A stretch of DNA of 64,000 nt from a virus, in IMG/VR virus record IMGVR_UViG_3300032893_000015, positions 36,611 through 100,610 of that record; one strand, 5' to 3'. Every line of letters starts with the position of its first letter. Positions within the stretch are counted from its first letter, which is position 1. The translations under genes were made by a program, and so were the position numbers. This document shows, piece after piece, positions 15,200-24,096 of the stretch. The notes under the pieces were generated by a model that made no database searches, had not been told where the DNA came from, and was given only the letters and a program-made list of their open reading frames with translations.

Positions 15200-16416
15200 C
15201 GTTCGACCACTTCCCCGTCCGCCGTGATCTCCACCGGTGGATGCTCTTCGAAGTGCCTGCGTACTTCTGTCTCGAGCAGGAAGAGCTTGTCCTTGGCCAC
15301 GGGTCCGCTGAGCGCACGCACGGCTGCGTGCTCCCCTTGCCATCGGCTGCTGGTGGTGGCCCCTGCCCACGTAAGCCAACTCCCCTTCGTGCTGACGATA
15401 TCGAACCGCCGTGCCAGTTCGACGACGTCCCTTGCCCGGTCATACCCCTCCGGCACGAGCACTCCATTCGAAGTGTGGAAATAGAACTGCGTCTCGCGGT
15501 CCTCCTTCCCCCCGACTTTCGTTTTCTTGATCGTGCCCAGGTGCCTCTCCCCGTACACCTTCCTGGGTTCTCCGGTGTCGCCGCCTCCGTCCCCGACCCA
15601 CTTCGCCCGCTCGATGCGCACGACCAGGCTCGCGTCGTAGTAGATGGCGCTCCCCCCTCCAACCTTGTAGTCGTTGCCGAAGCGCTTCGCCCAGACGTCC
15701 GCCTCCGGATCGACCATCTCCCGGGCGATAGCCACAAAGCTCGCCTGCGCGTGTTCAAGCAACGGCACGAGCTCGTCCATCCACGCCGCGTTCATCTTCG
15801 CCTTCAGCTGCGCTCCGCGATCCCGTCCCGCCGTCACCTTTTTCCCGGGTGCTTGCTTCCGGTCCTCGCGCTCCGCCTTGATGATCTCGTCGAGCAGGTC
15901 CTTGGGCACGAGCTTGCGAAGGCTGTCACACACGACGATGGCCGCCGTATCGGGGGGCACCTTCCCCGCCTTACGGGCACTCGCCGCGATGTTCAGGAAC
16001 TCGCGCACCTCCGCGATGGTCTGTTCGTAGCTCCCTGGCTTCATGGCAAAAAAGCCCGGATGGTCGAACGTCGCCGAGCCCATGAGCTTTTCCACCCACG
16101 TGCCTGGTGTCGTCCGCTCCGCATCGATGTACAGCGCGAAATGATCCCGTTCGAGAAAGCTCTCGACTAGCCCCAACGCAAAGATGGTCTTTCCCTCGTT
16201 GCTCGGTCCGTGCAGTAGCGAAAAGCGCTCGACGGGCCACCCTCCAACCTTCGTCGCGTGGTCCAGCTGCACGAAGCGCGTGGGCACCGCTTTGACGGCC
16301 GTGAGCACCTCGCGTGCGGGCCGGAACCTGTCGAACCTCTTGGCCACGCCCTCCAGGGCGCTCTTGCGCGGACGCGGCTCCCGCGCATCCGCCACCACCC
16401 GATGTCGCCCGCCCAC
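15196..16416 (-). CDS. RecA/UvsX-like recombinase
   Basis: 406 aa. Walker A is HGPSNEGKT (residues about 69-77), preceded by GGWPVERFSLL as in the RecA core; Walker B is AAIVVCDSLRKL; a later QASFVAIAREMVDPEAD and KVGGGSAIYYDASLVVRI match the RecA L1/L2 region. It would form strand-exchange filaments on phage ssDNA. GTG 16416 is taken as start, with AAGGGG some distance upstream; a GTG near 16398 is possible. Confidence 0.85.
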   Translation of the reverse strand: MGGRHRVVADAREPRPRKSALEGVAKRFDRFRPAREVLTAVKAVPTRFVQLDHATKVGGWPVERFSLLHGPSNEGKTIFALGLVESFLERDHFALYIDAERTTPGTWVEKLMGSATFDHPGFFAMKPGSYEQTIAEVREFLNIAASARKAGKVPPDTAAIVVCDSLRKLVPKDLLDEIIKAEREDRKQAPGKKVTAGRDRGAQLKAKMNAAWMDELVPLLEHAQASFVAIAREMVDPEADVWAKRFGNDYKVGGGSAIYYDASLVVRIERAKWVGDGGGDTGEPRKVYGERHLGTIKKTKVGGKEDRETQFYFHTSNGVLVPEGYDRARDVVELARRFDIVSTKGSWLTWAGATTSSRWQGEHAAVRALSGPVAKDKLFLLETEVRRHFEEHPPVEITADGEVVER

Positions 16417-16420
16417 CGGG

Positions 16421-17707
16421 CTACTGCCCCTTGCCCCAGGGTAGGTTGTCCTCGTTGACGTCTCCCGGAGCTTCGTTGGCGGGCCCCGGTGAACGCCGCT
16501 TGCGTCGCTTGGCCATCGTGGGGGCCGGTGGTGGTGTTGGAGCTGCCGCCGTCGTCACCGCGTACTGCTTACCGCAATGCGGGCACTGCGGAGCCACCGC
16601 CAACATCGGCTTGCCGCACCCGTCACAGCCCACGATCTCGTCCTCGTCAATAACGCCAGGGGGTGAGGGCTGCTGTTGTGTCGCTGGTATCCTGAACGTC
16701 GTCTGCGCAGTTTGCATCGTGGATTGTGCAGGCGCGTTCGCTCCGTAAGGGAAGTCCGCCGCCGTTGCCTGCGGACGTGCTGCCCCGGCGAAGATCTGGT
16801 CCCACGGCACCAGCTGCCGAACCGTGCAGTGCCTCTCGAGCATCGTCCGCATCGTCACCGGATCGAACGGCTGCAGGTACCCGCTGAGGTCCGGCTTGGG
16901 TCCGCGGATTACTTCTGCAACCGCTGGCGTGAGCGGCATTTGCTCCATACGCACGGCCGAATACTTCCGGTCGGGGCGTGGCTGTTTTTTATCGTAGATC
17001 CATTTGATGGCATACGGATTGAGGAACGGGTCTCCGCCCTGCCTTCCGAGTGACTTGACGGCCTTCTCGATGACGTCTTTCACCTCGTCGCCGAGCCCCC
17101 CTGTCTCCACCGCCACCTGCACTCCCGCTTCCGGTGCGCTGTTGACGCAGACGGCGAAGAGATAAGACATCTTCGCCATCATGTTCTCTTTGAACGATTC
17201 GCGCAGGGAGATGCCCTCGTCCTTGAGCATGCGCTTGTCGTCCGGATCCATGTCCTCTTCGCGGTAACTACCGTACGCCCCTCCCGCGTGGATGATGATC
17301 GACTCCTCTGGATCGTCCGCCTCGAACTGCAAAAAGGGCTGCGTCCAGCCGATGACTCGCTCTTGCACCGCCACTTCCAGCCAGTTGAGTAGCTTGCACA
17401 CGGGGCAAGTCCTGGGTGGGAACTTTCTCCTCCCGGTGTCGTCCGTCCGGTACTGCTTCTTCAGGATCCCTTCGTCCTCGGGACAGTTGTACGGTCGGCT
17501 CCAGACGCGCGTGACTTGTTCACCGCTGTCTCTGTCGTCGAGCACGACCACAGTTGGTATCCGGTGCTGCCAGAGCGCGATGGGCATCACCTTCGTGTGC
17601 AGCCACACGTCGACTTCCCCGTCTTCCCTCCACTTCAAAAAGTCGCCGCTCTTCTCGCTCGCTCGGTGACTGAGAAACTCTTCGAGCGTGGCCATCTCAC
17701 GTGACAT
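16421..17707 (-). CDS. gp32-like single-stranded DNA-binding protein
   Basis: 428 aa. The N-terminal 150 residues (GDFLKWREDGEVDVWLH, RVWSRPYNCPEDEG, CPVC at 101-104) resemble the zinc-containing core of T4-type gp32. A Pro/Gln/Thr-rich linker leads to a small zinc ribbon (CDGCG and CPHCG). The C-terminus ends acidic and hydrophobic (DVNEDNLPWGKGQ), the protein-docking tip seen in SSBs. ATG 17707 follows AAGGAAGGACAAG; ATG 17695 is an alternative. Lies directly upstream of the recombinase gene. Confidence 0.75.
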   Translation of the reverse strand: MSREMATLEEFLSHRASEKSGDFLKWREDGEVDVWLHTKVMPIALWQHRIPTVVVLDDRDSGEQVTRVWSRPYNCPEDEGILKKQYRTDDTGRRKFPPRTCPVCKLLNWLEVAVQERVIGWTQPFLQFEADDPEESIIIHAGGAYGSYREEDMDPDDKRMLKDEGISLRESFKENMMAKMSYLFAVCVNSAPEAGVQVAVETGGLGDEVKDVIEKAVKSLGRQGGDPFLNPYAIKWIYDKKQPRPDRKYSAVRMEQMPLTPAVAEVIRGPKPDLSGYLQPFDPVTMRTMLERHCTVRQLVPWDQIFAGAARPQATAADFPYGANAPAQSTMQTAQTTFRIPATQQQPSPPGVIDEDEIVGCDGCGKPMLAVAPQCPHCGKQYAVTTAAAPTPPPAPTMAKRRKRRSPGPANEAPGDVNEDNLPWGKGQ

Positions 17708-17727
17708 GGGTCTTCTTGTCCTTCCTT

Positions 17728-18324
17728 CTAGGGAACGCCTAATGCCTGCTCCAACGAAGCGATCACCGTATTCGCGAACTCGACCAGTAGTCTCGGATCG
17801 TCCGGATACAAACCCACTGCCGCCTTTGGCGCTGCCCGAATACCCATGTACTCCAGCACCTCTTTCATCCGCCGAGCGTAGGCTGCCGCTTCGAGCAACG
17901 GCATCCGCTGTTCCGGTTTGATGGTGGTGTCGAGCGGTTCCCACGTCCACCAACGCACTCGCGTCGCCCCCCGCGTAAAGCCCCACTCCTGCGGTGAGAA
18001 CTTCACCGTTCTTGGATAGTGCTGCACTGCTCGGGCCATAGTGGCTAGTTCTACAGATTCGTAAATGGGCACTTCGTAAACTCGGTGCTCCGGCTTCGAC
18101 CCGAGCTCGAACACGTGCACCAGCTTCCCACTTCGATCTAGGTAACTGCGCTCCACTGGACGTGCTGGCTCGTACCGGACGACTGGGTTCGCTGCTGCGA
18201 TCGACCTCGCCTTGTCGGTGAGCTTGTCCTGTAGCGGTAAGGGAAGGTTGCCTTTGACGTATCGCTCCGCCATCTCCCGTTGCTCGCGCAGCCGCCGCAA
18301 CTCTCTCCGCCCGCTCTTCTTCAT
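17728..18324 (-). CDS. Hypothetical protein, 198 aa
   Basis: ATG 18324 overlaps the small membrane protein gene (ATGA). Basic N-terminus (KKSGRRELRRLREQREMAER), then a mixed domain with WGFTRGATRVRWWTWEPLD. No family recognised; it sits in the replication-recombination operon. Confidence 0.6.
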   Translation of the reverse strand: MKKSGRRELRRLREQREMAERYVKGNLPLPLQDKLTDKARSIAAANPVVRYEPARPVERSYLDRSGKLVHVFELGSKPEHRVYEVPIYESVELATMARAVQHYPRTVKFSPQEWGFTRGATRVRWWTWEPLDTTIKPEQRMPLLEAAAYARRMKEVLEYMGIRAAPKAAVGLYPDDPRLLVEFANTVIASLEQALGVP

Positions 18325-18476
18325 CGGTTCCCCATCGCCTCGAACGTCATCGCGCAGCTCCAGAAAGCCAGCAGCACCGGGACGAGAATGCACACGAGCG
18401 CAATCTCGTCCTTGTACCACTCCACGAACCTCTCCAGCTTCCCCTTTGGGCGCTGGTAGTAGTGCCTCTCGATCAT
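18321..18476 (-). CDS. Small single-span membrane protein, 51 aa
   Basis: ATG 18476 follows AGAGGTGAGAAAAAAGCG. Residues 24-44 (ALVCILVPVLLAFWSCAMTF) form one membrane helix after a basic, cytoplasmic N-terminus. Coupled by ATGA to the next gene. Function unknown. Confidence 0.55.
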   Translation of the reverse strand: MIERHYYQRPKGKLERFVEWYKDEIALVCILVPVLLAFWSCAMTFEAMGNR

Positions 18477-18486
18477 CGCTTTTTTC

Positions 18487-19350
18487 TCACCTCTGCTTGC
18501 TGAGCAGCACTTGCAAGCTCTTGCACCTGCTGGCCCACATCTCCGCGAGGTTCCCCATCGAGTCGACCATACTCTTGACGCGCACCCGCTCCACCTCCTG
18601 CGCGCGCCATTGGTCCGGGTGCATCGCCGCCGCTCGGCTCTCCACGTCCGCGTCCGTGATCTGCTTCGAACGTAGTCCCTTGTCCTTCTCGTACTGCAGG
18701 CTCCGGGTGGCTTCCGTACGCATCGCCGCGAACACGACGTCGTTCTCCAGCTCCCAGCGCTTTCGCTCCTGGATGGCACCTTGCCAGAGTCTATGGGCGA
18801 TGCGCGCATTCGCCTCCGCTTCGTCCAGCGCCTTGATCATGACGCCGTACTCTCCTCGTTGCTCCCCGATGCGCAGCCCCGTTTCCAGCTGTTCGTAGGC
18901 CGCCGTGGGATCCGTGACGACGAGCTTCTCCATGATCCGTTCGAACGCCGGATCGATTGGTACTTGTGTGGTCGCATTGGCGCTCGCCCAATCCGTTGGG
19001 CTCGTGTTGACGCTCGCGATCTCCTTCTGCTCCTCCTCGTGGATAGCCTGCTGCAGGGGTGCTGTCGCCTGGTCCACTTCCGCCTTCCGCCTTCTTCGAC
19101 GTGGCGGTTGTTCCGCCGCCGCCTCGGTGCCCATCTCCCCGCGCTGCTGCTCGGTGGACTGCATCCAGAGCATGGCCTGCTCCATGCCCAAGTCCTCTGC
19201 CACTCCCATGGCCCCTCCGTGCCCGTTGCTGCAGGTATCCCCGCCTGGTGACTTTACCTGCGGCTGCCCGCACACCGCACAATAGGCCCTCTTCCCGTCC
19301 GGTAGCAGCGCCGGCACCGGTTGTGTCTGTACCTCACTCCGTTTTCGCAT
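18487..19350 (-). CDS. Zinc-ribbon and helical protein, 287 aa
   Basis: ATG 19350 sits 1 nt after a perfect 7-bp hairpin (19352-19370) whose loop and 3' arm carry GAGG. The N-terminus has a Cys cluster (CAVCG, then CSNGH), followed by a basic linker (RRRRRKAE) and a long helical region. It opens with MRKRSEV, the same heptapeptide as the protein at 29.5-30.4 kb. It follows the polymerase gene and may be a replication or recombination accessory; no family recognised. Confidence 0.65.
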   Translation of the reverse strand: MRKRSEVQTQPVPALLPDGKRAYCAVCGQPQVKSPGGDTCSNGHGGAMGVAEDLGMEQAMLWMQSTEQQRGEMGTEAAAEQPPRRRRRKAEVDQATAPLQQAIHEEEQKEIASVNTSPTDWASANATTQVPIDPAFERIMEKLVVTDPTAAYEQLETGLRIGEQRGEYGVMIKALDEAEANARIAHRLWQGAIQERKRWELENDVVFAAMRTEATRSLQYEKDKGLRSKQITDADVESRAAAMHPDQWRAQEVERVRVKSMVDSMGNLAEMWASRCKSLQVLLSKQR

Positions 19351-19351
19351 A

Positions 19352-19370
19352 ACGCGGCCTCATGCCGCGT
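19352..19370 (-). promoter_or_regulatory. Hairpin abutting a start codon (possible translational operator)
   Basis: Minus-strand ACGCGGC-ATGAG-GCCGCGT, 7-bp perfect stem, ends 1 nt before ATG 19350. The ribosome binding site GAGG is in the loop and 3' arm. Similar in stem sequence to the hairpin before the polymerase gene. Confidence 0.65.
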
Positions 19371-19375
19371 GGTGC

Positions 19376-22099
19376 TTACGAGGCGAACCGCCGGAGCTCC
19401 TCGCGCAGGGCCGGCGTATCTTGCACCTTCCAAACGGTGTCGAGCACGACCACTCTCCCGTCCTCCACCCTCAGCTCTATGACACATGGCCGGTCCCCCG
19501 CGCTCTTCCTCAGCACCTCGGACACAGGCTCCAGCCCCCTGTTGTCCAGCTTCCGCTGATCCACGCGCACGGTGAACTTGGGCTTCGGTTGGGAGGAGTC
19601 CGGTGGATTGGAAACCCGGGTTTCCAATAACTCCTCGTTCGGCTCGAACATGTCCCTTTGCCCGCTCTGGGTGCCCGGCCTGCCCTTCCTCGGCTTGGGG
19701 GGCCGACTCCTGGCCCACCGCTCCCAATTGTCGTCGGGAAACGCCGCCTGCAGCAGGCGTTGGGTAGGTGGGTAAACGAGCGTCTGCCAGACGTAGTGCC
19801 GGTCGCACTCCCCCTGGAAGTCGCTCGCCGGTATGTGACGCTTGTCGGGGTCTTCGTTCTCCTCGTCGACGACGACGTACTCGATGCGGGTCCCTGGGCT
19901 GACATCTTCTCCCCTGGCCTCGAGCAGCTTGGCGATGCGCACGTGCGCTGGCTGTAGCGCGTCGCTCCCGTCGTTTTTCTTCTTCGTCACGTACTCCTTC
20001 AGCGACTTGCTGAGCGCCTTGCTGAGCACGATATCTTCGAGCACCAGGTCCCCCCTGAGCACGCGATCGCGCATGTCCAAGACCAGGTTGTGGTACGCGA
20101 GCGAATCCTCTTCGCCGCCAACAAGCATCTTGATGGCTGCGTACTGCAGCTCCGCCGCCTGCTTGGTAGCGTCCCCCCGCTTGTACTCGAGCCCCCGCAC
20201 CTCCGGCTCGCTATCCTCGCGTGCCGCCGTCCCCTTGTAGTGCGAGTATTTCCCGACGTACCGTTTTGCTCGGGTGAAGACGAGTCGATCGAAGGATTTC
20301 TCAAACGCGATGGTGATGAAGTTCTCTTTGCACCCCACCGACTTGAGCAACCCCGGGTACAGTTCCGCGTTGCACCCCTTCACGAACTCCGCGAACTCCT
20401 CCCGCGTGGTGCCCACGACCATTATCGAGTCCGTGTCTCCATACACCACCGCCCACCCTCTCTGCTCGGCCGCGTGGATGGTGTTCTCGATGAGCCACAC
20501 TCCGTTTTGTGTGACGCCCTCCGCCACATCCACGTCGTAGTACCTGGAGAACTCGTTTCCGAGCGCTCCGTAAAACCCGTTGGTCACGACCTTCAGCCCC
20601 ATCGAGCGCTTGTCCGCCTCGTGCCACTCGGGTGTGCCCGGCGGTAGCCTCGCCTTCTTATCGTTCCACTGCTTGCGCTCCTGTATGAGCCTTGCGACCG
20701 CCATCGGCAACATGCCCTGCTCGGTGGTGCTGAACCCCGTCCCCGTCTTCGGGCATCGGCAGTGCCCCTCGGGTATGGGACCGTTGACGGGAATGGGTCG
20801 CTTGGTCTCCAGCGACATGTTCCAGGTGCGAATGATGTTCGGGTACATCCCGCTGAAGTCCGCAACATGCACGTTCCGCAGTATCCCGTTGGTCATCCCG
20901 TGCGCCTTGCGCCACGCCCTCCCATCAACTCCCCTCTCCGGCGCATCCACCGTTCTCGGGTGCAGCACGAACGCCCCTTCAAATTGCTCGGTGTCCGCCT
21001 GGGTAGTTTCCCGATCGCGATACGCTCTCGACGGGAAGTGATGCGCTTTCTCCCTGGCCAGCTTGAGCAAAAAGCCGTCCATCTGCCGCGTCGGGAGCAG
21101 AGCGAGGTTGTCGGGGAACAACCCGCACACTTGCGCGACCGCCGTCGTCAGGTCGAGGTAACCGGTTTTCTCCTCGATACGCCGCAGCAGGTCGGTGTCC
21201 TGGATGTTGTACGCCACGAGACGCCCGAGGCTCTCGCCCCCAGCCTTCCACGCCTCGTACGTGTGCTTGGCGTCGAGGTCGTTCTTCCCCTGCCCCACCA
21301 CCGCCATGGCGATGTCCTGCAGCCGGAAGGAGCGTTTCTCTTCTCCGCTCTCCGCCGAATGCTTGTTATGGCGCTCGAACACCGCCTTATGGTCGAGCCA
21401 CAGCCACTCACGCAAATCCACTCCCGCGTCCGCGCGCGTGTGCGCCGATCTTGCTGCAAGCACCGGGAAGTCGAAACCCTCGTCCCTGTCGGGGCTCCCT
21501 CCGTTCCAGGCGCAAACCTGGTCGTACCGCCGCAGCACCTCCCACAGATACTGGAGCGTGTCTCGCTCCGCGTAGTCGTCCTCTGCCGCTAACAGATCGG
21601 TGTCGATCTGGCCGGTGGTGTCGTCGACGACGGTCCAGCACAAGATGCGCATCTCCTCCTTGCGCGAGAAGGGAAGTCGACTGTCTGTCTCCAGGTCGAG
21701 ATAGCAGCGCCGTGGTGTGGCGATGTTGGTTCCCGAGTCGACAACAAACCGGCGCACCGGGTCGACGTCCGCTTCGTAGTGCGGCACCCCTCTGGCCAGC
21801 AGCGGGTTCTCGTGCCCGTAGCGCGTTCGCTTCTCGTAAAAGAGCGCGTGCCTTTCCTCGCGGCTGCGGAACAGGAACTTCAGCCAGTTACCCTCCCGCG
21901 TCGCTCCTACGACGCACGGCAACCGCACCATCTGCCGCTGCAAGTCCTCGGGCAGCTCCCCGTGCCTGAAGTACGCTGCCCACTCCGCAGGTACTTGCGC
22001 GACGCTTCGTCGCCCCTGCCCGTCTCGCTGCACCACGTGCAGCCTGGTGCCCTGCACGAACGCGTTTACGACGTCGTTCCCTACCACCCGCTCCAGCAT
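19376..22099 (-). CDS. Family B DNA polymerase
   Basis: 907 aa. Proofreading exonuclease: Exo I YLDLETDS (D135, E137), Exo II around GFDFPVLAAR, Exo III YNIQDTDLL. Polymerase: motif A DFSGMYPNII (D414), motif B KVVTNGFYGALG, motif C YGDTDSIMV (553-558) and KRYVGK. The replicative polymerase of this phage. A C-terminal extension after about residue 790 has a Pro-rich linker that includes a palindrome-encoded LETRVSN. ATG 22099 directly follows an 8-bp hairpin and no clear Shine-Dalgarno is visible, so translation may be regulated, as for T4 gp43. Confidence 0.95.
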   Translation of the reverse strand: MLERVVGNDVVNAFVQGTRLHVVQRDGQGRRSVAQVPAEWAAYFRHGELPEDLQRQMVRLPCVVGATREGNWLKFLFRSREERHALFYEKRTRYGHENPLLARGVPHYEADVDPVRRFVVDSGTNIATPRRCYLDLETDSRLPFSRKEEMRILCWTVVDDTTGQIDTDLLAAEDDYAERDTLQYLWEVLRRYDQVCAWNGGSPDRDEGFDFPVLAARSAHTRADAGVDLREWLWLDHKAVFERHNKHSAESGEEKRSFRLQDIAMAVVGQGKNDLDAKHTYEAWKAGGESLGRLVAYNIQDTDLLRRIEEKTGYLDLTTAVAQVCGLFPDNLALLPTRQMDGFLLKLAREKAHHFPSRAYRDRETTQADTEQFEGAFVLHPRTVDAPERGVDGRAWRKAHGMTNGILRNVHVADFSGMYPNIIRTWNMSLETKRPIPVNGPIPEGHCRCPKTGTGFSTTEQGMLPMAVARLIQERKQWNDKKARLPPGTPEWHEADKRSMGLKVVTNGFYGALGNEFSRYYDVDVAEGVTQNGVWLIENTIHAAEQRGWAVVYGDTDSIMVVGTTREEFAEFVKGCNAELYPGLLKSVGCKENFITIAFEKSFDRLVFTRAKRYVGKYSHYKGTAAREDSEPEVRGLEYKRGDATKQAAELQYAAIKMLVGGEEDSLAYHNLVLDMRDRVLRGDLVLEDIVLSKALSKSLKEYVTKKKNDGSDALQPAHVRIAKLLEARGEDVSPGTRIEYVVVDEENEDPDKRHIPASDFQGECDRHYVWQTLVYPPTQRLLQAAFPDDNWERWARSRPPKPRKGRPGTQSGQRDMFEPNEELLETRVSNPPDSSQPKPKFTVRVDQRKLDNRGLEPVSEVLRKSAGDRPCVIELRVEDGRVVVLDTVWKVQDTPALREELRRFAS
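19606..19629. repeat. Dispersed palindrome, copy 3 (inside DNA polymerase gene)
   Basis: 22-bp core 19607-19628, followed by A instead of C. Encodes LETRVSN in the C-terminal linker of the polymerase. Confidence 0.95.
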
Positions 22100-22119
22100 A
22101 CCGCGGCTTTTGCCGCGGT
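22100..22119 (-). promoter_or_regulatory. Hairpin abutting the DNA polymerase start codon
   Basis: Minus-strand ACCGCGGC-AAAA-GCCGCGGT, 8-bp perfect stem, ends exactly at the base before ATG 22099. It occupies the place of a ribosome binding site, so it should affect initiation. Confidence 0.7.
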
Positions 22120-22124
22120 CGTCT

Positions 22125-23192
22125 TCACTCCGCGGCTTCTGCCTCGCGCCGGAACCGCTGCACCTTCAGCTCCAGATGTCCCGTCGAGCTTTCGACGATG
22201 AAAAACCGCTGCACGACTCCGTTGGGCAGCTCCTCTTCGCCGAACGGCTCGTCTGCCAATCGCTTGGCAGGCACGAGCTCCGCCGGGTCCCACTTCTTCT
22301 TCAGCGGCTTCTTGTACAGCTTCACTTTCGTGTTGCCGAGGATGGTCGCAACAGTGACCTTCTCCTCCGCCTTGCGCCCCCCGCTCGCGCGCGGTCCGCC
22401 TCGTCCTTCCGCGTTGCGTGAGGCTCGGGTGTGTCCGCTCTTGGCCTTGGCCTTCTTCACCTCTTCGGCGATCTCGCGCTTGGTGGCCCCCTCGGCCACC
22501 TTCCCGAGCAGCGCCGGCTGCTCCTCTTTTGGTGCCGTCAGGACGAGTGCCAGCTTCCGGTAGCCCCACGCGCGCACCTGCTCTTCCGAGTACTCCTTCG
22601 CAACGTCCATCAGCTGATAGGCGTTGGTGGGCGTCATGTGCAGTTCGTTCGCCGCAAACGCATCCCACGACTTATACGCCTGCTTACCGTCCCGCTGCCG
22701 CAGCTTCCAAAGTTGCGCGGTGAACAGGATGGTGATGGCCCGCCCCAGGTGCCAGTGACTGACGGCCACCTGCCCCTTGAGCTCGAGAATCTTCTTCACG
22801 CCTTCGTTCAGTTCCCGCTCCGTGAGTACGCTGCTCGCCGGGGTCAGGTCCGAACTCGGCGCCTTCGCGAGTGCGTGTCCGTTCGTCGGTGCCGCTGCCA
22901 CCGGCTTGCTTTCGTCCAGTTCGTCGTCGAAGTCGGTCCCGCAGTACGGGCACTCGTCGAGCGTCTCCGGGCTCTGCCCGTTGCACGTATCGCACTGCGC
23001 CAGCTGATCCTTCGTGTACTTCGTCGCGTAGTGCGTGGCGAGTATCGCCACGAGGTCCTCCACCTTCGCCTCTTTCGGTACGGTGAGTCCCTCCTGCTTG
23101 AGCACCTTTTTCACCTGCTTCGGATCGACCGCCCCGAGCGTCACTCCGTGCACCGCGATCTCCGACTTGTTCTTCGTTGTCTGCGTGTCCAT
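22125..23192 (-). CDS. Zinc-finger and ParB-HTH-like protein, 355 aa
   Basis: ATG 23192 follows GAGGAGGCGCAAAGAACAC, an extended binding site shared with other genes here. Residues about 67-90 hold a zinc ribbon (CDTC and CPYCG). Residues about 165-250 look like a helical DNA-binding segment (WDAFAANELHMTPTNAYQLM, with LLGKVAEGATKREIAEEVKK resembling the KorB/ParB helix-turn-helix surroundings). The C-terminal 70 residues form a small domain. Directly upstream of the polymerase, so perhaps a replication or regulatory factor. Confidence 0.6.
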   Translation of the reverse strand: MDTQTTKNKSEIAVHGVTLGAVDPKQVKKVLKQEGLTVPKEAKVEDLVAILATHYATKYTKDQLAQCDTCNGQSPETLDECPYCGTDFDDELDESKPVAAAPTNGHALAKAPSSDLTPASSVLTERELNEGVKKILELKGQVAVSHWHLGRAITILFTAQLWKLRQRDGKQAYKSWDAFAANELHMTPTNAYQLMDVAKEYSEEQVRAWGYRKLALVLTAPKEEQPALLGKVAEGATKREIAEEVKKAKAKSGHTRASRNAEGRGGPRASGGRKAEEKVTVATILGNTKVKLYKKPLKKKWDPAELVPAKRLADEPFGEEELPNGVVQRFFIVESSTGHLELKVQRFRREAEAAE

Positions 23193-23231
23193 GTGTTCTT
23201 TGCGCCTCCTCGTTTCCCGTTGTGATCTTTC

Positions 23232-23894
23232 CTACGCCGCCTCTACGACGGCCAACCTCTCTGCCACCTCTCGTGCCGCCCGCACGACGACGCGTGCCGC
23301 CTGCTTCTCGCTGCCCATGCGGCACCGTCGCCTCGCCTCCGGATCGGCGTACAGTGCTTCCGCCGCCGCAGCAAGGTCGTCCGTCTTCACGACCGCCAGG
23401 ACGACCTCCCGTTCCGCTTCCGTCCGGCAGTGTCTGAGCGCCCGGTCGATGGCTTCGCGCACCTCCACTCGGTCCTCGTGCGAGGGCTCTTGCGCCAGGT
23501 GCTCCTCCGCCCACCGCTCCCCGCCGTGTTCGTCGTCCGCACGTTCGTGGAACCCGAACTCCATCCTACTGGGGTTGGCGTCGGCGTTACCGCTTCGCTT
23601 GGCCCCCCGGTACCGATGCATGGCCTTCTTTGCCTTGTCGACGGCGTTGTAGACGACGTACGCATCCAGGGCAACCCCGCGCGCCGGGTCGAACTTCCAG
23701 ACGCTGTTCCACGCGCCCAGCAGCATGTCCTGTTCGAGGTCCTCCGTGTCTACCCACCGTGAGATGCGCCACCGCTTCAGCAGGTACCTGACCAACTGCC
23801 TCCAGCGGTCTCTGGTCCTCACGGCGAACTCATCGAACGTCTGCCTACCGTCGTACAGCGCCCAGCATTCGCGGGCGAACGCATTCTTGTCCAT
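23232..23894 (-). CDS. Sigma-70-like factor
   Basis: 220 aa. Region 2-like sequence is present: DTEDLEQDMLLGAWNSVWKF followed by DPARGVALDAYV and AKKAMHRYRG, as in sigma-70 regions 2.1-2.4. A C-terminal helical part could be region 4, but it is degenerate. It may redirect RNA polymerase to the late motif found in the structural half. ATG 23894 is taken as start, 12 nt after GGAGG; GTG 23903 and GTG 23918 are alternatives. It has its own dyad-bearing promoter. Confidence 0.65.
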   Translation of the reverse strand: MDKNAFARECWALYDGRQTFDEFAVRTRDRWRQLVRYLLKRWRISRWVDTEDLEQDMLLGAWNSVWKFDPARGVALDAYVVYNAVDKAKKAMHRYRGAKRSGNADANPSRMEFGFHERADDEHGGERWAEEHLAQEPSHEDRVEVREAIDRALRHCRTEAEREVVLAVVKTDDLAAAAEALYADPEARRRCRMGSEKQAARVVVRAAREVAERLAVVEAA

Positions 23895-23932
23895 TCGGCC
23901 CACCGGCCTCCTTCCCACGCCACCTTTTTCTG

Positions 23933-23961
23933 ACCCTACCTCCGCTTGCCTACGCGAGCAA
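23933..23961 (-). promoter_or_regulatory. Early promoter of the sigma-like gene
   Basis: TTGCTC (23961-23956), a 17-bp spacer and TAGGGT (23938-23933) on the minus strand. The TTGC-N8-GCAA dyad is intact, as in P1, P2 and P3, although the rest of the spacer differs. It overlaps the end of the upstream 48-aa gene. Confidence 0.65.
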
Positions 23962-24096
23962 AGGCTTTCTCCTCCGCACCGACACTTGCCACCCGAGCGT
24001 CCGCAGCCGCCTAGCCGTGACGAACACTCCCGGCCACCGCCGATCGAACCGCACGACCTTCCCCGCCCGCACCCCTGTCACTTCGTACTCGTACAT
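23950..24096 (-). CDS. Small basic protein, 48 aa
   Basis: ATG 24096 follows GGGAGAGGAGAC and lies 19 bp inside the end of the zinc-ribbon gene. Beta-rich, basic (VRAGKVVRFDRRWPGVFVTARRL then VSVRRRK), suggesting nucleic-acid contact. Too short for a family assignment. Confidence 0.5.
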   Translation of the reverse strand: MYEYEVTGVRAGKVVRFDRRWPGVFVTARRLRTLGWQVSVRRRKPLLA

